Part shown: positions 25,028-33,176 of the stretch, piece after piece | How the letters are laid out: every line of letters begins with the position of its first letter | How positions within the stretch are numbered: the stretch's first letter is position 1 | Assembly: GCA_028705775.1 (NCBI GenBank) | Contig: JAQWCW010000018.1 | Location: forward strand, 1 to 61,212 | DNA: 61,212 nucleotides | Direction: 5' to 3' | Origin: Eubacteriales bacterium | GTDB lineage: Bacteria; Bacillota; Clostridia; Christensenellales; Aristaeellaceae | Notes under the pieces: generated by a model | Told to the model about the DNA's origin: nothing | Database searches by the model: none | Seen by the model: the letters and a program-made list of their open reading frames with translations, nothing else | Position numbers and translations under genes: made by a program

Positions 25028-25321
25028 TCATATTATACTTCTCCGCGCGATTCTCATTTCCTGCTTTTTTCCTTTAGCAGCGCAGTATTTCTCGCGGGTA
25101 GCCTGTCCGCCGCGCAGATGGCGGACGCTTTTGTGATACTGGAGTATATCCCGAACCTCGTTATAAAGCCCCTCATGGATATACTTGAGTCGGCAGTCCA
25201 TATCCTTATGCACCCCGCTTTTGGACAGCGTAAAGTGCCTCGCCGCCTCGCGGACGGTTGCGCCCGTATCAATGATATAGCGCGCTATCATAACGCACCT
25301 TGCCGCGATATAATCCTGCAT
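25028..25321 (-). CDS. spoIIID: Sporulation transcriptional regulator SpoIIID
   Basis: A 97-residue mother-cell DNA-binding protein. MQDYIAARCVMIARYIIDTG, then TVREAARHFTLSKSGVHKDM (helix-turn-helix, about 20-42), then LKYIHEGLYNEVRDIL and RHLRGGQATREKY are the highly conserved SpoIIID text. It modulates sigma-E dependent genes in endospore formation. Ribosome binding site GGGGGAG. Its presence indicates sporulation ability or ancestry. Confidence 0.96.
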   Translation of the reverse strand: MQDYIAARCVMIARYIIDTGATVREAARHFTLSKSGVHKDMDCRLKYIHEGLYNEVRDILQYHKSVRHLRGGQATREKYCAAKGKKQEMRIARRSII

Positions 25322-25383
25322 AGCTCTCTCCCCCTTTGGGGTGAGTGTATGCGGGACTGCGCCGATGATATGTCACCGTGAGA

Positions 25384-26355
25384 TTACTCCGAGAACTCCC
25401 CGACGATATTCCTCATCAGCGTTTCGCGCGGATTTTCGCTTTCAAGCGCCCACATCATTTTGCATACCGCCGCCTCCGTTGTCATATCTCTGCCGCTGAT
25501 GACGTTTTCGCGCATCATTTCGCGCCCGACCTCATACACGGAAAGGTCAGCCTTTTCGTAAAGGCACTGGCTTACCACAAGCACGATTATTCCCGCCGCG
25601 CTAAGCTCCGAAAGGCATTTGACAAGATTGCGCCGTATATAATGCAGGCCGCCCAGCCCGAACGTTTCAAGCACAACCCCGCGATAGCCCGCAGACTTTA
25701 CAAAGCTGAAAATATCCGGCGAAAGCCCGGGAGTAAGCTTTATGAGCAGTACGCGCGAGTTAAGGCGAGCGCGGAGCGCGTAGGGAAGCGACGAGCGCTG
25801 AGGATGGTCAAAGCTTACTCCAGCCGAATCAATATGTCCGGCGCAGGGCGCGTTGACGCTTGAGAAGGCGCTGAGCGCAGTTGTGTGCGTTTTTACGGCG
25901 CGAACGCCGGAGATTATGGACGTATCGAAAACGACATATACACCGCCGACGCCGCTTGCGGCGGCAAGAAGAGCGCGCGTCAGATTCTGGCGCGCGTCGG
26001 AAATCGGCGCGTCAATAGGAAGCTGCGAGCCGGTTAAAATGACGGGCTTTTCGCATCCCGCAAGCATGAACGACAGCGCTGCGGCAGTATACGCCATAGT
26101 ATCCGTTCCATGCGTAATCACAACGCCGTCGCTTGATTTGATTGCAGCGTCAGCCTCACGCGCGAGCGCGCGCCATTCCTCCGGCTGAATATTACTGGAA
26201 TCCAGACGGAAAACATCCTTTGCGTTTACCTCAAGCTCCAAGTCCACGCCAAGCCTCGGCGCAAGCTCGGAAGCGGAAAGAGTGGGAGCAAGTCCGTTTT
26301 TTGTTTGTGTGCAGGCAATGGTTCCGCCTGTCGCCAACAGCGCAATTTTCTTCAT
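25384..26355 (-). CDS. ansA: Type I L-asparaginase
   Basis: A 323-residue cytoplasmic asparaginase: the first threonine motif is ATGGTIACT (residues 8-16) and the second is VVITHGTDTMAYTA (T-D-K/M triad region near 85). No signal peptide, and the length of about 320 fits type I enzymes. Hydrolyses asparagine to aspartate and ammonia. It has its own promoter at 26377-26405 and lies 62 bases upstream of spoIIID on the same strand, possibly read through. Confidence 0.93.
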   Translation of the reverse strand: MKKIALLATGGTIACTQTKNGLAPTLSASELAPRLGVDLELEVNAKDVFRLDSSNIQPEEWRALAREADAAIKSSDGVVITHGTDTMAYTAAALSFMLAGCEKPVILTGSQLPIDAPISDARQNLTRALLAAASGVGGVYVVFDTSIISGVRAVKTHTTALSAFSSVNAPCAGHIDSAGVSFDHPQRSSLPYALRARLNSRVLLIKLTPGLSPDIFSFVKSAGYRGVVLETFGLGGLHYIRRNLVKCLSELSAAGIIVLVVSQCLYEKADLSVYEVGREMMRENVISGRDMTTEAAVCKMMWALESENPRETLMRNIVGEFSE

Positions 26356-26376
26356 AGCAACGCCTCCCGAAACAGC

Positions 26377-26405
26377 ACAATACCATTTCTGTATTGCAAT
26401 GTCAA
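26377..26405 (-). promoter_or_regulatory. Promoter of ansA
   Basis: On the minus strand TTGACA (26400-26405) and TATTGT (26377-26382) are 17 bases apart. Confidence 0.75.
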
Positions 26406-26443
26406 TCAGGAGACGAAAACGAGAGCAAAACGCTCAACATAGC

Positions 26444-27253
26444 CTAATTGAAATTCCACGCTTTATAAGCGTCAATAAACCTTTTCACGGTCATGACAAG
26501 TTCGCCGCACGAGCAACCGACCTTCGGATATACATAGTCCTCCACTCCGTCTACCTTGACGCGTATTCTGGGCAGAATATAGCGATAAGCAGGAGTCTTG
26601 TCAGAGGTAAACTCAATCCCGATATAGATGCTGTACGCGTCCTCCGTAACATTGACGACTTCGTATTCTGCTTCCAAATCAAGGTCAAAGCCCGCGTAGC
26701 TAACATGATGCGCGTCCTTGCGATAGTCGCAGTCAAGCTCGTCCACAGCCGACGACGCCTGAGCGGTTCCGTACGTGAAAAGCACGTCGCAGTCATCATC
26801 GTCAAAGACCTGAATTGAGCATCTGCCAATCGGGAATACCTCGCTTGTACCGTCCTTATAGCTTATAGTAACTTTATCAAAAACATAGTTTCCTTCTTTT
26901 TTGAATATTAAATAAGTCCAAAGGCTTTCGTAATGGTATCCGTCCTCATAGCCCTCCATCATCTTCCAGTATTCAATGGCAACAACGTCATCGCAGCCAA
27001 AGCTGATTTGCGTGATATTGCGGCTGGTTATCGCGTTTTTCCGCTTCGATATTGCAAAAAAGCTGAAATTCAACTTATCCCCCGTTTTCGCTGCCAGATA
27101 GCTATCCATCTGCGCCATAATAACATCCGGCATTACATTTTCTTTGCTCTGCTCCGCGGAATCGGAAACCGGCAAATCCTCCGCAATACAGGAGGAAAGC
27201 AAAAGCACGCTAATTAAAACCAACATGGATAATACCTTGAGCAACGTTTTCAT
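26444..27253 (-). CDS. Lipoprotein of unknown function
   Basis: A 269-residue exported protein. MKTLLKVLSMLVLISVLLLSSC is a lipoprotein signal with lipobox LSSC (C22), so it should be anchored to the outer face of the membrane. The mature part is acidic and probably beta-rich (FDDDDCDVLFTYG, LDLEAEYEVV); I recognise no family. It starts 25 bases after the upstream secreted-protein gene, in the same direction, and both lie downstream of a sigma/anti-sigma pair, so it may belong to that regulon. Confidence 0.75.
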   Translation of the reverse strand: MKTLLKVLSMLVLISVLLLSSCIAEDLPVSDSAEQSKENVMPDVIMAQMDSYLAAKTGDKLNFSFFAISKRKNAITSRNITQISFGCDDVVAIEYWKMMEGYEDGYHYESLWTYLIFKKEGNYVFDKVTISYKDGTSEVFPIGRCSIQVFDDDDCDVLFTYGTAQASSAVDELDCDYRKDAHHVSYAGFDLDLEAEYEVVNVTEDAYSIYIGIEFTSDKTPAYRYILPRIRVKVDGVEDYVYPKVGCSCGELVMTVKRFIDAYKAWNFN

Positions 27254-27278
27254 CTGTTCAGCCTCTCAGTCAACCGCA

Positions 27279-27959
27279 TTATTGATACACTACCTGAAGC
27301 TTAAAAGCAGACGGATTGTTTGTCGCGCCGTATTCCCATTCATCGCTCACCGTTACGCCGTTCACTTGCGTTAATTCCTGATGCTGAATATCATTATGCA
27401 CATATTTAACGAATAAGCCCAGCCTGCTGTACAGCTCTGGATTTGCATAAAGGGAACCACTGGCAGAAGCCGTAGACATAGAATAGTTAAGACCATAATG
27501 GTCCACAACGGCTCTTTTGAGCGCATAGCTTATGCTGCCGGAATGCGACCACGAAATCACTTTTGACGTGGATACCGTATATCCGCTTGTCTTTATCCAT
27601 GAGGACGTCACATACTCCTTGAACTGCCACGGAGTCGTGCTTTTAGTGGAATACAGGCGCTCATAGTAATCAGAGCTGCCAGATAGTACAGAATGCGTAG
27701 ACCAGATAAGCTCCCTGCCGCGCGGCACAATGGACGACGAGAAAGGAAGATAGGCGTATACGCGATTTCCGTCGGCATCCGTAAAATAGGCTCTGTCGCC
27801 CTCCCACGTAAGCGGAATCGAGCCGGACAAATCCGGCGCAGCATAGTTTTCAGCGCTTAGCGATGATTCAAGCTCTCTCTCAAGCAAACCCGCTTGTGCG
27901 TATACCGTTCCGGAGGCAAACAAAGCAAGCAGCAGAACAACAACAAACAACTTTTTCAT
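27279..27959 (-). CDS. Secreted protein of unknown function
   Basis: A 226-residue protein with a signal peptide (MKKLFVVVLLLALFASGTVYA, cleavage after VYA near 21). The mature part is rich in S, T, Y and W and seems all-beta, with SYYERLYSTKSTTPWQFKEY-like stretches (SDYYERLYS, TPWQFKEYV). No family was recognised. RBS GAGGG before ATG 27959. Followed closely by the lipoprotein gene, suggesting a two-gene surface unit. Confidence 0.72.
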   Translation of the reverse strand: MKKLFVVVLLLALFASGTVYAQAGLLERELESSLSAENYAAPDLSGSIPLTWEGDRAYFTDADGNRVYAYLPFSSSIVPRGRELIWSTHSVLSGSSDYYERLYSTKSTTPWQFKEYVTSSWIKTSGYTVSTSKVISWSHSGSISYALKRAVVDHYGLNYSMSTASASGSLYANPELYSRLGLFVKYVHNDIQHQELTQVNGVTVSDEWEYGATNNPSAFKLQVVYQ

Positions 27960-28137
27960 TCCAATCCCTCTTTCATTTCATTATAGATTATTCAGTTTTG
28001 ACAAGAAAAGCTGTAAAACATATCCGTAAGCAGCAGTTCCGGAATGTTCTTCCCTCCCGCAGCGCCGGCTGCTTTGCGGCGCAGAATTTGCTTTTTTATA
28101 AACGAAAAGGAAACGCAAGAACCTCGCTCTCGAAAAA

Positions 28138-28932
28138 TCAATACTTAATTCTAACTATTCCCATAAGAATGTCCCTGAACTCGCTTTCGGACAGCCCCTC
28201 TGTTACAAGCTCAAGCACATTCACGCCGTCAATCCAGAAAGCGGTGAACCTTTTCCACCTGCTTGCAATAAAGCAATCGTTGCCGCGAATAGTTTCGTTC
28301 CACTGCCTAGCGCTATTGAGGTTTACGTCTATATTTACCACATCCGAATCGGATAAGCACAAATCATATCCGCCGCGAACCGTAAAAGTAATCTCATAGA
28401 AAATATCGTTATCAAGCCTGAGCTTCACTTCATCAAAATTATCGTCCTTATGCTTAATTTTCGCCAGCTCGAAGCCTTCCGGAATATACGAAAGATAGTA
28501 GCCGCCCTTCCATTCCTCCGGAACATTGAGGCGCACATTCATATTCCTTGAAATCTCGATGGACGACCCTGTATTGCTTGACACAACCGTCATTTTCAGG
28601 GGGTTGGTTTTAGATTCAATGCCCGCCGTTACAGCGCTGCTTACAAGCACGAGAACAGCCGCAAAGACCACGGCGACGCGCGAAAACACAGCAACTCTTG
28701 ACAATGCCTTTCTTCTGCGCGGCTTTACTTTTTTAAGAATGAGGCGGTAATGCTTTTCCTGATTTGCTTTAAAAAATCTGTCAGCGTCCGATTCGCCGCC
28801 TTCCTTCTTTTCCTTGGCTATTTCGGACTGCAGGCGCTCGGCTTCCTTTTCAAAATATTCGCGCATAAGCATATCATAAGCCAAATCGCTCTGCGTTCTG
28901 AAATCTTCGCTCGGTTTATTTCTGCTGTTCAT
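28138..28932 (-). CDS. Membrane anti-sigma-like protein with DUF4367-type extracytoplasmic domain
   Basis: A 264-residue protein: a charged cytoplasmic part (about 1-95), one membrane helix (about 100-120, VFSRVAVVFAAVLVLVSSAV) and an outer domain that opens with YYLSYIPEGFELAKI, the typical DUF4367 start. Its start ATG 28932 (RBS GGAGGGAGG) lies inside the end of the sigma factor gene (17-base overlap), the coupling typical of sigma/anti-sigma pairs. I infer it holds the sigma factor at the membrane until an outside signal acts. No zinc-binding HxxxCxxC motif is seen. Confidence 0.78.
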   Translation of the reverse strand: MNSRNKPSEDFRTQSDLAYDMLMREYFEKEAERLQSEIAKEKKEGGESDADRFFKANQEKHYRLILKKVKPRRRKALSRVAVFSRVAVVFAAVLVLVSSAVTAGIESKTNPLKMTVVSSNTGSSIEISRNMNVRLNVPEEWKGGYYLSYIPEGFELAKIKHKDDNFDEVKLRLDNDIFYEITFTVRGGYDLCLSDSDVVNIDVNLNSARQWNETIRGNDCFIASRWKRFTAFWIDGVNVLELVTEGLSESEFRDILMGIVRIKY

Positions 28933-29545
28933 TGCTTTTACCTCCCTCCGTGCGCCTGCCAATCGAGGCAAGCTTGGCTTTTGCCCTCGAAAGCGCTGTT
29001 CTGACCGCGCCAACGCTCATGGACAGCTCCTCCGCCATTTCGGAATAGCTCATCATATCAATATGCCGCATACAAATAAGCTCTTTATCCCTCTGACTGA
29101 GGCTAGGGAATGCGGAAAGGATATCAACGGCGTCGGTTCTGCCGAAAACCTCCGTGTGTACGTCAAAATCATCCGGAAGTTCAGAGAATTCCACGTTGTC
29201 AGCGTAATCTACGGGCGTACCGATGCTCCGCGCCCGCTCACGCATAACGTTCCTGCAAGCATTCTCTGTTAATATGACAATATAACTCGCCCTTTTGTTA
29301 CACTCTAAGTCCCTTATTCTAAAATAATTTTTGCAAGTGCGCTCCAAAGCGGCAGAAAAAGCTTCCTCAACCTCCGCCGTGTCGATTTTGAAGAAGCTTC
29401 TGCACACTTTATATATGAGCAGCTTGTATTCATCGTAAATACCCAAAACAAAGCGCCTGTCATCCTCTTGCGAAAAAGAAAGGATTGCAGGAATCATAAG
29501 CGCGCCGATTTCAAACAATCGGGAGGCTTCGGGAATCAAATTCAT
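28916..29545 (-). CDS. RNA polymerase sigma-70 family factor (ECF type)
   Basis: A 209-residue alternative sigma factor. Region 2-like sequence is around FVLGIYDEYKLLIYKVCRSFF and region 4 around FPSLSQRDKELICMRHIDMM plus MAEELSMSVGAVRTALSRAKAKL. ATG 29545 is chosen as the first Met after the only ribosome binding site, GGAGGA, about 11 bases away; a later Met (IPAIL) has none. The gene has a near-consensus promoter and overlaps the anti-sigma gene. Target genes probably include the two exported proteins downstream. Confidence 0.85.
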   Translation of the reverse strand: MNLIPEASRLFEIGALMIPAILSFSQEDDRRFVLGIYDEYKLLIYKVCRSFFKIDTAEVEEAFSAALERTCKNYFRIRDLECNKRASYIVILTENACRNVMRERARSIGTPVDYADNVEFSELPDDFDVHTEVFGRTDAVDILSAFPSLSQRDKELICMRHIDMMSYSEMAEELSMSVGAVRTALSRAKAKLASIGRRTEGGKSNEQQK

Positions 29546-29593
29546 CGTTGCAATAATCCTCCGTACAAACCAATAGATTATTTGCCAAAAATA

Positions 29594-29622
29594 ATTATAG
29601 TACAACTACTTCAATTTGGCAA
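29594..29622 (-). promoter_or_regulatory. Promoter of the sigma/anti-sigma unit
   Basis: On the minus strand TTGCCA (29617-29622) and TATAAT (29594-29599) are 17 bases apart, a housekeeping-type promoter rather than an obvious autoregulated ECF one. Confidence 0.8.
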
Positions 29623-29633
29623 GAATTATAGCA

Positions 29634-29662
29634 TTGACCTGAACGCTGATTTGGTATACTAT
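29634..29662 (+). promoter_or_regulatory. Promoter of the ABC-F leader
   Basis: TTGACC at 29634-29639 pairs with TACTAT at 29657-29662 (17-base spacing) or TATACT at 29655-29660 (15). Transcription would begin near 29669, giving a leader of about 175 bases. Confidence 0.6.
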
Positions 29663-29683
29663 ATGTATGAATTCGGACAATGC

Positions 29684-29843
29684 GGAGGGTTAATACCGGA
29701 AATGAGAATGTAAGCGTGCGAGTAATCATGTACTGACCCGCAGATGTTGCGGGCTGTGTTTCGCGCGCTGAATTTCCGGCAAGTAACCCCGAATGTATTT
29801 TTGGGGCTGCCGCTTCACGCGCGCGCGTGAGGAGGTTTTTTTA
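29684..29843 (+). promoter_or_regulatory. Structured leader (probable attenuator) of the ABC-F gene
   Basis: The leader holds a three-codon reading frame ATG AGA ATG TAA (29702-29713) with GGAGGG at 29684-29689, then a hairpin CCCGCA/TGCGGG (29737-29742, 29748-29753), a larger stem built from CGGCA/TGCCG around CCCC/GGGG (about 29778-29812), and a self-complementary CACGCGCGCGCGTG just before GAGGAGGTTTTTTT and the start codon. CGCGCG near 29762 could pair with the last element instead. Resistance ABC-F genes are known to be controlled by ribosome stalling on tiny leader frames; that is the inferred role. Confidence 0.5.
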
Positions 29844-31388
29844 ATGTCTGAAACACTTCTTAGGGCTTCTTCCCTTTTGTGCGAGTACGGTGAAAGGGAG
29901 CTGATAACAATCGACGAATGCGCCGTCCATCGCGGCGACAGAATAGGTCTGATAGGCGAAAACGGCTGCGGAAAATCAACGCTGCTTGAAACCCTGTATT
30001 CAGGCGGCAAGCATTTCGGAACGGTTACGCGCCGCTGTGAAATAGGCTTTTTGAGGCAATTCGGAGACAGCGATGCAAGCACTTCGGAAATGAGCGGCGG
30101 CGAGGCGATGAAGCTTCGGCTTGCCGATTCGTCCCTTCACTCCGCCGACCTTATCTTCCTTGACGAGCCGACCTCGAATCTGGACAGGCAGGGAATATTT
30201 CTACTGCGCGAATTCCTTTCGGCGCGCGAGAGCTACATTCTCGTAAGCCACGACAGGGCGCTGCTTTCGGATATGTGCGACATTATTTGGCTTATAGAGG
30301 ATAAGAAGCTCAAGGAATACGCGATGGGCTACGAGCAATTCCTTATAGAGCGCGAAAAGGAAAAACGCGAGCAAAGCCGCAGATACGAAAACTACATAGA
30401 CGAAAAGCGGCATCTTGAAGCCGCAATGAAAAAGCGCACGGAGCTTTCAAAGGACATTCGCAAAACGCCGAAGCGCATGGGAAACAGCGAGGCGCGCCTT
30501 CACAAGCGGCAAGTCGGCGAGGTTGTGGAGAAGGTTAGCAACGCAAGGCTTGCAATGGAAACAAGGCTCGAAAAGCTCGAAAAGGTCGATAAGCCGCGCG
30601 AGGAAAAGCTGATAAAGCTCGATTTCTCCCTTACAGAGCCGTTCAAAAACAAATATCCGCTGAAGGTAAGCGGGCTTTCGGTAAGCTACGGGCAGAAAAA
30701 CGTGCTTTCCGGCTGCGGATTCATGCTCGAAAACGGCTCAAGAGTTCATCTGAGAGGCGAAAACGGATGCGGAAAAACCACGCTGCTGCGCAGGATTTAC
30801 GAGGGCGATAAGTGCGTGTCCGCCGCGCCGAAAGTGCGCTTCGGATATTTCGCGCAGGATTTATCGCTTATAGACGAGGATAAAACCGTACTGCAAAACG
30901 CGCTTGACGGAAGCGTACAGAGCGAAACCGTTGTAAGAACGCTCCTGAGCCGCCTCCTGTTCTCCCCCTCCTCTCTCGGCAAAAGCGCGGGAGCGCTCTC
31001 CGGCGGCGAAAAGGTAAAGCTTTCCCTTCTCAAGCTGTTTGTCGGCAAGGTAAACTTCCTTCTGCTCGACGAGGCGACGAATTACCTTGACATCAAAAGC
31101 CTTGCGGTTATGGAGGAAGTGCTTGCGTGCTATGAGGGAACGTTAATCTTCGTCAGCCATGACGAGCGGTTTGCGGAGGAAATCAGGACTCATACCCTTA
31201 CGCTCAGGGACGGGAAAGCGGAGCTTAAAAAGGTCGAAAAGCCGCGAATCGACGACGGAAGCATTGAAAGAACGATTCTGGAAATGCGCAAGGCGGAGCT
31301 GATTGCCCGCCTTTCATCGGGCGCGGGCGACAAAGAAGCGCTGGAAAGAGAGTTCAATGCGCTTTGCGAAAAGCTGAGAAACGCCTAA
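29844..31388 (+). CDS. ABC-F family ribosomal protection protein (Lsa/Vga/Sal-like)
   Basis: A 514-residue protein with two ABC domains and no membrane part. Walker A motifs are GENGCGKST (38-46) and GENGCGKTT (second half); signatures MSGGEAMKL and LSGGEKVKL; Walker B LIFLDEPTSNLD and LLLDEATNYLD. Between them is a charged linker of roughly 80 residues (about 170-250, rich in E, K and R), the part that reaches the peptidyl-transferase centre in resistance ABC-F proteins. Length and a structured leader fit the lincosamide/streptogramin A/pleuromutilin group more than Uup or EttA, but the drug range cannot be read from sequence. RBS GAGGAGG at 29829-29835. Confidence 0.85.
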   Translation: MSETLLRASSLLCEYGERELITIDECAVHRGDRIGLIGENGCGKSTLLETLYSGGKHFGTVTRRCEIGFLRQFGDSDASTSEMSGGEAMKLRLADSSLHSADLIFLDEPTSNLDRQGIFLLREFLSARESYILVSHDRALLSDMCDIIWLIEDKKLKEYAMGYEQFLIEREKEKREQSRRYENYIDEKRHLEAAMKKRTELSKDIRKTPKRMGNSEARLHKRQVGEVVEKVSNARLAMETRLEKLEKVDKPREEKLIKLDFSLTEPFKNKYPLKVSGLSVSYGQKNVLSGCGFMLENGSRVHLRGENGCGKTTLLRRIYEGDKCVSAAPKVRFGYFAQDLSLIDEDKTVLQNALDGSVQSETVVRTLLSRLLFSPSSLGKSAGALSGGEKVKLSLLKLFVGKVNFLLLDEATNYLDIKSLAVMEEVLACYEGTLIFVSHDERFAEEIRTHTLTLRDGKAELKKVEKPRIDDGSIERTILEMRKAELIARLSSGAGDKEALEREFNALCEKLRNA

Positions 31389-31440
31389 AAGCAAGCCGAA
31401 GGCGCTTTGCGATAAGCTAAGACACGTCTGAAAATCTACT

Positions 31441-31480
31441 CGAGCCGTCCGACAGAAAACTGCGGGCGGCTCGTTTCATA
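31441..31480 (+). terminator. Terminator after the ABC-F gene
   Basis: CGAGCCGTCCG (31441-31451) pairs with CGGGCGGCTCG (31463-31473) with one G-U pair, followed by TTTCATATTAATAATTT. Confidence 0.85.
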
Positions 31481-31512
31481 TTAATAATTTATCGTTTTTC
31501 GATATTTTTATA

Positions 31513-31541
31513 TTGACATTCAAGTTTGAGCGGTGTATGAT
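31513..31541 (+). promoter_or_regulatory. Promoter of the DUF2975-HTH unit
   Basis: TTGACA (31513-31518) and TATGAT (31536-31541) are 17 bases apart. Confidence 0.8.
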
Positions 31542-31566
31542 ACGGATATTCAAAGGAGGGATATAA

Positions 31567-32046
31567 ATGGAGCAGAAAAAAATTTCTGTCTGGCTCAAGG
31601 CTGTGGTTGTTGGGTTTGGTATATGCGGAATCCTTTTTTACGCGGTGATTCTGCCTAAGATGGCAGGAGGGCTTGTAGAAAGGCTTCCGGAGCTTCAGAG
31701 GCTGTATCTGCCGTGGCTTATTCTCGCTTTGCTTACCGCCCCAGCCTGCTTCGGCGCGCTCGTTCTCGCCTACATCATATTCGACCATATCGGGCGCGAC
31801 CAGAGCTTCGTAAAGGAAAACGTGCGGGCGCTGACGCTCATAGCATACCTTGCGTTTGCCGACACGGGGCTGCTGTTTGCCGGCAACGTAATCTACCTGA
31901 TTCTGGGGCTTTCGCTTTTGCCGCTTATGGAGCTTTCGGCGCTGTTATGCTTTATCGGCGCGGCAATCGGCGCCGCCGCCTACGCCCTTGCGCGGCTTAC
32001 CGAAAAGGCGATTGAGCTTCGGACGGAAAACGAGGCGTACATATGA
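31567..32046 (+). CDS. DUF2975 family membrane protein
   Basis: A 159-residue protein with four hydrophobic segments (about 10-30, 48-70, 88-113 and 118-140). The pattern IFDHIGRDQSFVKENVRAL between the second and third segment is the DUF2975 mark. RBS AAAGGAGGG. It overlaps the following XRE-type regulator by 4 bases (ATGA), the usual pairing of this family. Function unknown; the pair resembles a membrane-signal and regulator module. Confidence 0.85.
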   Translation: MEQKKISVWLKAVVVGFGICGILFYAVILPKMAGGLVERLPELQRLYLPWLILALLTAPACFGALVLAYIIFDHIGRDQSFVKENVRALTLIAYLAFADTGLLFAGNVIYLILGLSLLPLMELSALLCFIGAAIGAAAYALARLTEKAIELRTENEAYI

Positions 32047-32249
32047 TAATAATTAATATTGACGTAATGCTCGCAAAAAGGAAAATGAGCGTGACGGAGC
32101 TTTCCGACCACCTAGGGATAACGATGGCGAACGTATCAATACTGAAAAACGGGAAGGCAAAGGGCATCAAGTTCCAGACACTGGACAAAATATGCGAGCT
32201 GCTGGACTGCCAGCCTTCAGACATTCTCGAATACAGAAAGGATAAATAA
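32043..32249 (+). CDS. XRE/Cro-type helix-turn-helix regulator (YozG-like)
   Basis: A 68-residue DNA-binding protein that is almost only a helix-turn-helix: MLAKRKMSVTELSDHLGITMANVSILKNGKAKGIKFQTL, then ICELLDCQPSDILEY. It overlaps the DUF2975 gene start-to-stop, and a 26-codon frame starts at its own stop codon. It probably controls its own unit. Confidence 0.9.
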   Translation: MIIINIDVMLAKRKMSVTELSDHLGITMANVSILKNGKAKGIKFQTLDKICELLDCQPSDILEYRKDK

Positions 32250-32329
32250 TGAAAAGGATTATCGCGCTTGCTGCGCCGGCAAGCGGCACACAACCCGAAA
32301 AACAGCCTCTCTCCGATTCGCTAAGCTGA
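32249..32329 (+). CDS. Small 26-residue reading frame, possibly a gene remnant
   Basis: ATG 32249 overlaps the stop of the HTH gene (TAATG) and AGAAAGGAT lies about 8 bases before it. The peptide MKRIIALAAPASGTQPEKQP... starts like a signal peptide that loses its hydrophobic core after 8 residues. This suggests a truncated third gene (DUF2975-HTH pairs are often followed by a small membrane or exported protein), or a real microprotein. Weak support. Confidence 0.3.
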   Translation: MKRIIALAAPASGTQPEKQPLSDSLS

Positions 32330-32339
32330 ACAGATAAAT

Positions 32340-32382
32340 GAAAGCCGCCTCCCGTGTTTTTACGGAAAGCGGCTTTCGTTTT
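32340..32382. terminator. Bidirectional terminator after the HTH unit and the phosphoesterase gene
   Basis: GAAAGCCGC (32340-32348) pairs with GCGGCTTTC (32369-32377); GTTTTGCT follows on the plus strand. It lies between two converging genes. The first 15 bases recur in a related hairpin at 42997-43035. Confidence 0.7.
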
Positions 32383-32383
32383 G

Positions 32384-33082
32384 CTATCTTGAGTAAATGC
32401 CGGTCAAAACCTCTTTGATGTACGATTCCTGATGCGGCAGATTGCGGTCATGCCTTGCAAGCTGCGCCGCAGCGTCGTTATCATACGGAACGGCGGGAAA
32501 AACGAAATCAACAGGCGCTTTTTCATGCGAATCAATTTCGCCGTCGATTATGAGATAATGCACGTTCGGAACGCCAAGGCTGTTGCCTACGCTGCCGGTA
32601 TTCATAACGTAAGCGCCGTGGACGACGCGCAGGAAGGGTCTGTGGCTGTCCGCGCATATGACGCCGGAGAAGGTTTCTATTCCGTCCGTCAGGGTTGACT
32701 TGAGAAAATCGGAGCTTGCGTCGCCGCATATAAGCTCCGTAACGGGTCTGCCATGCAGAAGCCTGAAATGGATTCCGCTAATCCATATTCCAAGCTGCCC
32801 GGGAAGGGACGAAAGCCAGCTCATCCGCTCATCGCCAAGCTGCTCCCAGAAATAATTATCCTTCGGGAACTGCTTTTTTGAAATGCCCCAGTCCCAGTTG
32901 CCGCCGACGCACATTGAGCAGTTTTCCCTTACCCAATCGCAGGTTTCAGCGTTTGACGGGCCTTTGCCTATCGCGTCGCCGAGGAAAACTATCGTGTCAA
33001 TTCCGCGCCTCTTTATATCCCTGTCGAGCGCCTCGACCGCCGGCATATTACCGTGCAGGTCGGCAACAAACGCAATCTTCAT
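32384..33082 (-). CDS. Metallophosphoesterase (YfcE/MJ0936-like)
   Basis: A 232-residue calcineurin-fold phosphoesterase. Metal motifs: DLHGN at 7-11 (D and H), FLGDAIGKGP (GD), GGNWDWG (GN), and LLHGRP (GH-like site as LHG). Members hydrolyse phosphodiesters such as cyclic dinucleotides or model substrates; physiological role unknown. ATG 33082 follows GGAGGGG; a longer in-frame start upstream lacks a site. Single gene. Confidence 0.85.
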   Translation of the reverse strand: MKIAFVADLHGNMPAVEALDRDIKRRGIDTIVFLGDAIGKGPSNAETCDWVRENCSMCVGGNWDWGISKKQFPKDNYFWEQLGDERMSWLSSLPGQLGIWISGIHFRLLHGRPVTELICGDASSDFLKSTLTDGIETFSGVICADSHRPFLRVVHGAYVMNTGSVGNSLGVPNVHYLIIDGEIDSHEKAPVDFVFPAVPYDNDAAAQLARHDRNLPHQESYIKEVLTGIYSR

Positions 33083-33132
33083 ACAACCCCTCCGCTCGAT
33101 AAAGTATAGCAGAAACCGACACAAAAGGAAAG

Positions 33133-33156
33133 CCCGAACGGTTAACGCCGTTCGGG
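33133..33156 (-). terminator. Terminator of the padR-DUF4097 unit
   Basis: CCCGAACGG (33133-33141) pairs with CCGTTCGGG (33148-33156) around 6 bases; on the minus strand CTTTCCTTTTGTG follows. It is 20 bases beyond the DUF4097 stop. Confidence 0.8.
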
Positions 33157-33176
33157 TAAAAGGTCATCAGTTTGAC

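Noticed and set aside
28040-28110. GC-rich hairpin GCGCCG/CGGCGC followed by GCTTTTTT as a plus-strand terminator.
   Set aside because: No plus-strand gene lies upstream and on the minus strand there is no T tract; role cannot be stated.
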